From an uncultured Eubacterium sp. (GTDB taxonomy: Bacteria; Bacillota; Clostridia; Lachnospirales; Lachnospiraceae): DNA of 64,000 bases. The stretch is from contig CAJTTQ010000001.1 of NCBI GenBank assembly GCA_910579145.1, positions 110,097 through 174,096 on the forward strand, read 5' to 3'. A program made the position numbers and the translations under genes. The notes under the pieces are model-generated. The model saw nothing but the letters and a program-made list of their open reading frames with translations. It made no database searches and was not told where the DNA came from. Positions 62,290 through 64,000 of the stretch are shown here, in pieces (positions within the stretch are counted from its first letter, which is position 1; every line of letters begins with the position of its first letter).

Positions 62290-63495
62290 ATGGAAGAATA
62301 TCATGAGGTTGTGATCGTCGGCGCCGGCGCGTCGGGGTTACTGTGCGGCTATTTTCTCGGAAAAGCGGGAATGGATACCGTTATATTGGAAAAGAATGCC
62401 TCGGCGGGGCGGAAACTATTGGCGACAGGGAATGGCAGGTGCAATTTTACAAACCGCCATATGAGCGAGAAGTGCTTTTACGGAGACCGGGATTTTGTCA
62501 GGAGCGTTTTGGCGCAGGTGGATACAGAAAAGGTGATCAGGATTTTTGAGGAGATCGGCATGCTCCACCGGGAGAAGGATGGCTATTGTTATCCAAATAG
62601 CGGACAGGCATCGGCGCCGGCCTCGCTTTTGATAGAAGCGTGTCAGGAAAACGGTATTTTGTTCCGGTTTGATACGGAAGCCAGAAGGGTGATACATAAG
62701 GATGGGGAATACGTGATCCATTGTAAGAGGGGGGAGAGATACCGCTGCCGGACGCTGGTGCTGGCAGCGGGAGGAAGAGCGGGAAGAACCATCGGCGGGA
62801 GCTGCAGCGGTTATAAACTCTGCCGCAGTCTGTTCCACCGGGTGACAAGCCTCTATCCGGGGCTTACCGGGCTTCAGGCCGAGGGCGGGGAATGGAGTAC
62901 GCTTGCCGGGGTGCGTCTGCAGGGTCAGGTGTCGCTTTTACTAGATGGGCGGCTGGCTGGGCAGGAGAGCGGGGAGATCCAGCTGGTAAAGAACGGCATA
63001 TCCGGTATACCCGTTTTCCAGTTGTGCCGGCTGGCGGCCGAGGGGCTGGATGAAGGAAAAAGGGTCACTTGTGAATTAGATTTATGCCCGGCTATGAGTA
63101 CCGGGCAGTTGGACGACTGGCTGTCGTGTCACGGTGCCGGCAAGCTTTCCGGGATCGTTCACACGAAACTGGCAGAGGTGCTGAGAGACAAGGCCGGCCA
63201 TTCGCAGGAAGCGCTGATCCACCTGATGAAACAGTATGAGGTTCGGATTTTGGATACATTTGGCTTTGATCGCGCGCAGGTCACGGCGGGCGGTGTCGTC
63301 ACGTATGAGGTCGAGGCGGATACGATGCAGTCGAGACTGCGCGAGCGGCTGTTTATTCTGGGAGAACTGCTCGACGTCGATGGGATGTGCGGCGGCTACA
63401 ATTTACATTTTGCCTGGAGCACGGCTTACCTGTGCGCAAAGAAGATAACGGAAATGGGAAAGGATCAAGGGGATGCTGCAGTATCGTCAGTGTAA
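62290..63495 (+). CDS. HI0933/BaiN-like FAD-dependent oxidoreductase
   Basis: A 401-residue flavoprotein of the HI0933 family. The N-terminal dinucleotide site is VIVGAGASGLLCGYFL, followed by the family hallmark GRKLLATGNGRCNFTN, a LAAGGRAG motif and the C-terminal TAGGVV with GMCGGYNLHFAWSTAYLC. Members are annotated as aminoacetone oxidases or flavoproteins; one homologue is linked to bile-acid reduction, but the substrate cannot be inferred here. ATG 62290 follows AGAGGAAG. Its end overlaps the next flavoprotein gene by 23 bases. Confidence 0.88.
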   Translation: MEEYHEVVIVGAGASGLLCGYFLGKAGMDTVILEKNASAGRKLLATGNGRCNFTNRHMSEKCFYGDRDFVRSVLAQVDTEKVIRIFEEIGMLHREKDGYCYPNSGQASAPASLLIEACQENGILFRFDTEARRVIHKDGEYVIHCKRGERYRCRTLVLAAGGRAGRTIGGSCSGYKLCRSLFHRVTSLYPGLTGLQAEGGEWSTLAGVRLQGQVSLLLDGRLAGQESGEIQLVKNGISGIPVFQLCRLAAEGLDEGKRVTCELDLCPAMSTGQLDDWLSCHGAGKLSGIVHTKLAEVLRDKAGHSQEALIHLMKQYEVRILDTFGFDRAQVTAGGVVTYEVEADTMQSRLRERLFILGELLDVDGMCGGYNLHFAWSTAYLCAKKITEMGKDQGDAAVSSV

Positions 63496-64000
63496 GATTC
63501 AATATGAGGAAGGGAATGGGGAGCAGGAACTCAGATGCCTTCGTAAAAAAATAGCAAAACAGCTCCATTTGCCGGAACAGGATATACAGGGGCTTTTGAT
63601 CGAGCGCAAAAGCCTCGACGCCAGAAAGAAGCCGGAACTGTTTTGGAATTATACCGTTGTATTTCGGTGCGGGAATGAGTTTGGGGTTCTGAGGAAAAAC
63701 AGGAAAAATAAGAATCTTTCTGTTTTCACACCGCCGCCGGATCTGACTGATGTGATACGCAGGGTGAGGCATGATACAGGCGGAACACAGAAAGCAGGCA
63801 GGGTGTTGATCGTCGGAGCCGGGCCGGCCGGCCTGATGTGCGGCTATTTTCTTGCCCGGTGCGGCCTGCGGCCGGTGATCATCGAGAGAGGGGGCCCGAT
63901 GTGGGAACGGGTCGATAAGGTATCCCGGTTTTGGAAAGAGGGGACGCTTAATCTGGATACGAACGTGTCGTTCGGAGAGGGCGGCGCAGGTACATTTTCA
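63473..64000 (+). CDS. FAD-dependent dehydrogenase (COG2509-like), 3' end outside window
   Basis: The first 176 codons of a flavoprotein. About 100 residues form an N-terminal domain (RKKIAKQLHLPEQDIQGLLI, then SLDARKKPELFWNYTVVF) typical of uncharacterised FAD-dependent dehydrogenases, followed by the FAD site VLIVGAGPAGLMCGYFLARC and FGEGGAGTFS at the edge. ATG 63473 lies inside the preceding gene with AAGG-rich sequence before it, so the two are likely coupled. The frame is open to base 64000. Confidence 0.8.
   Translation, partial: MLQYRQCKIQYEEGNGEQELRCLRKKIAKQLHLPEQDIQGLLIERKSLDARKKPELFWNYTVVFRCGNEFGVLRKNRKNKNLSVFTPPPDLTDVIRRVRHDTGGTQKAGRVLIVGAGPAGLMCGYFLARCGLRPVIIERGGPMWERVDKVSRFWKEGTLNLDTNVSFGEGGAGTFS

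Overview
The window reads as chromosome from a spore-forming, anaerobic, butyrate-producing Firmicute, most likely a Lachnospiraceae-type Clostridia. The reasons are a thl-crt-hbd-bcd-etfB-etfA butyryl-CoA operon, spoIVA, a T-box-controlled trp operon, BspA-type leucine-rich surface proteins, strong GGAGG ribosome sites and sigma-A promoters of the TTGACA-N17-TATAAT kind. Every gene but one (an HMGL-like aldolase at 22.3-23.3 kb) lies on the + strand. The family assignment is inference from gene content; no search was run.

Layout. 0-3 kb: the 3' part of a GHKL sensor kinase, a tRNA-Glu(CTC) with its own promoter and terminator, and an ABC exporter. 3.2-11.8 kb: the translation operon rimP-nusA-rnpM-ylxQ-infB-rbfA-nrnA-truB-ribF, preceded by a leader hairpin. 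11.9-14.4 kb: a Na/Pi cotransporter with a PhoU tail and a membrane-anchored metallophosphoesterase. 14.4-20.8 kb: three methyl-accepting chemotaxis proteins in a row, the last two close duplicates. 20.9-22.3 kb: scpA-scpB, ending in a bidirectional terminator shared with the lone minus-strand aldolase. 23.3-27.8 kb: purM-purN-purD and glyA, with a tandem duplication of the glyA 3' end. 28.0-29.2 kb: a GreA-type factor and coaD. 29.3-35.5 kb: the butyrate operon, which makes butyryl-CoA from acetyl-CoA with a flavin-based dehydrogenase/ETF complex; no terminal but or buk gene is in view.

35.6-43.3 kb is a surface/carbohydrate stretch: two overlapping BspA-like paralogues, a GT2 glycosyltransferase, a CE4 deacetylase translationally coupled to a secreted GH5 glucanase, and a DUF4867 protein. 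43.4-50.4 kb is a complete trpEGDCFBA operon behind a T-box leader with a TGG (Trp) specifier. 50.5-57.3 kb holds a lipoprotein form of trigger factor and an 1872-residue LRR/Big2 surface protein. 57.3-62.2 kb looks sporulation-flavoured: spoIVA with a sigma-E-like promoter nested in a terminator hairpin, an unusual [FeFe]-hydrogenase-like protein, an SH3-NlpC/P60 cell-wall hydrolase, and a BofC-like membrane protein behind a sigma-G-like promoter. The window ends in two overlapping FAD-dependent oxidoreductase genes, the second cut by the edge.

I did not find a CRISPR array, insertion sequence, phage genes or a clearly unprecedented multi-gene system. The most interesting leads are the nested spoIVA promoter/terminator, the possible sporulation control of the neighbouring genes, the extracytoplasmic trigger factor, and two independent duplications of gene 3' ends (rimP and glyA).
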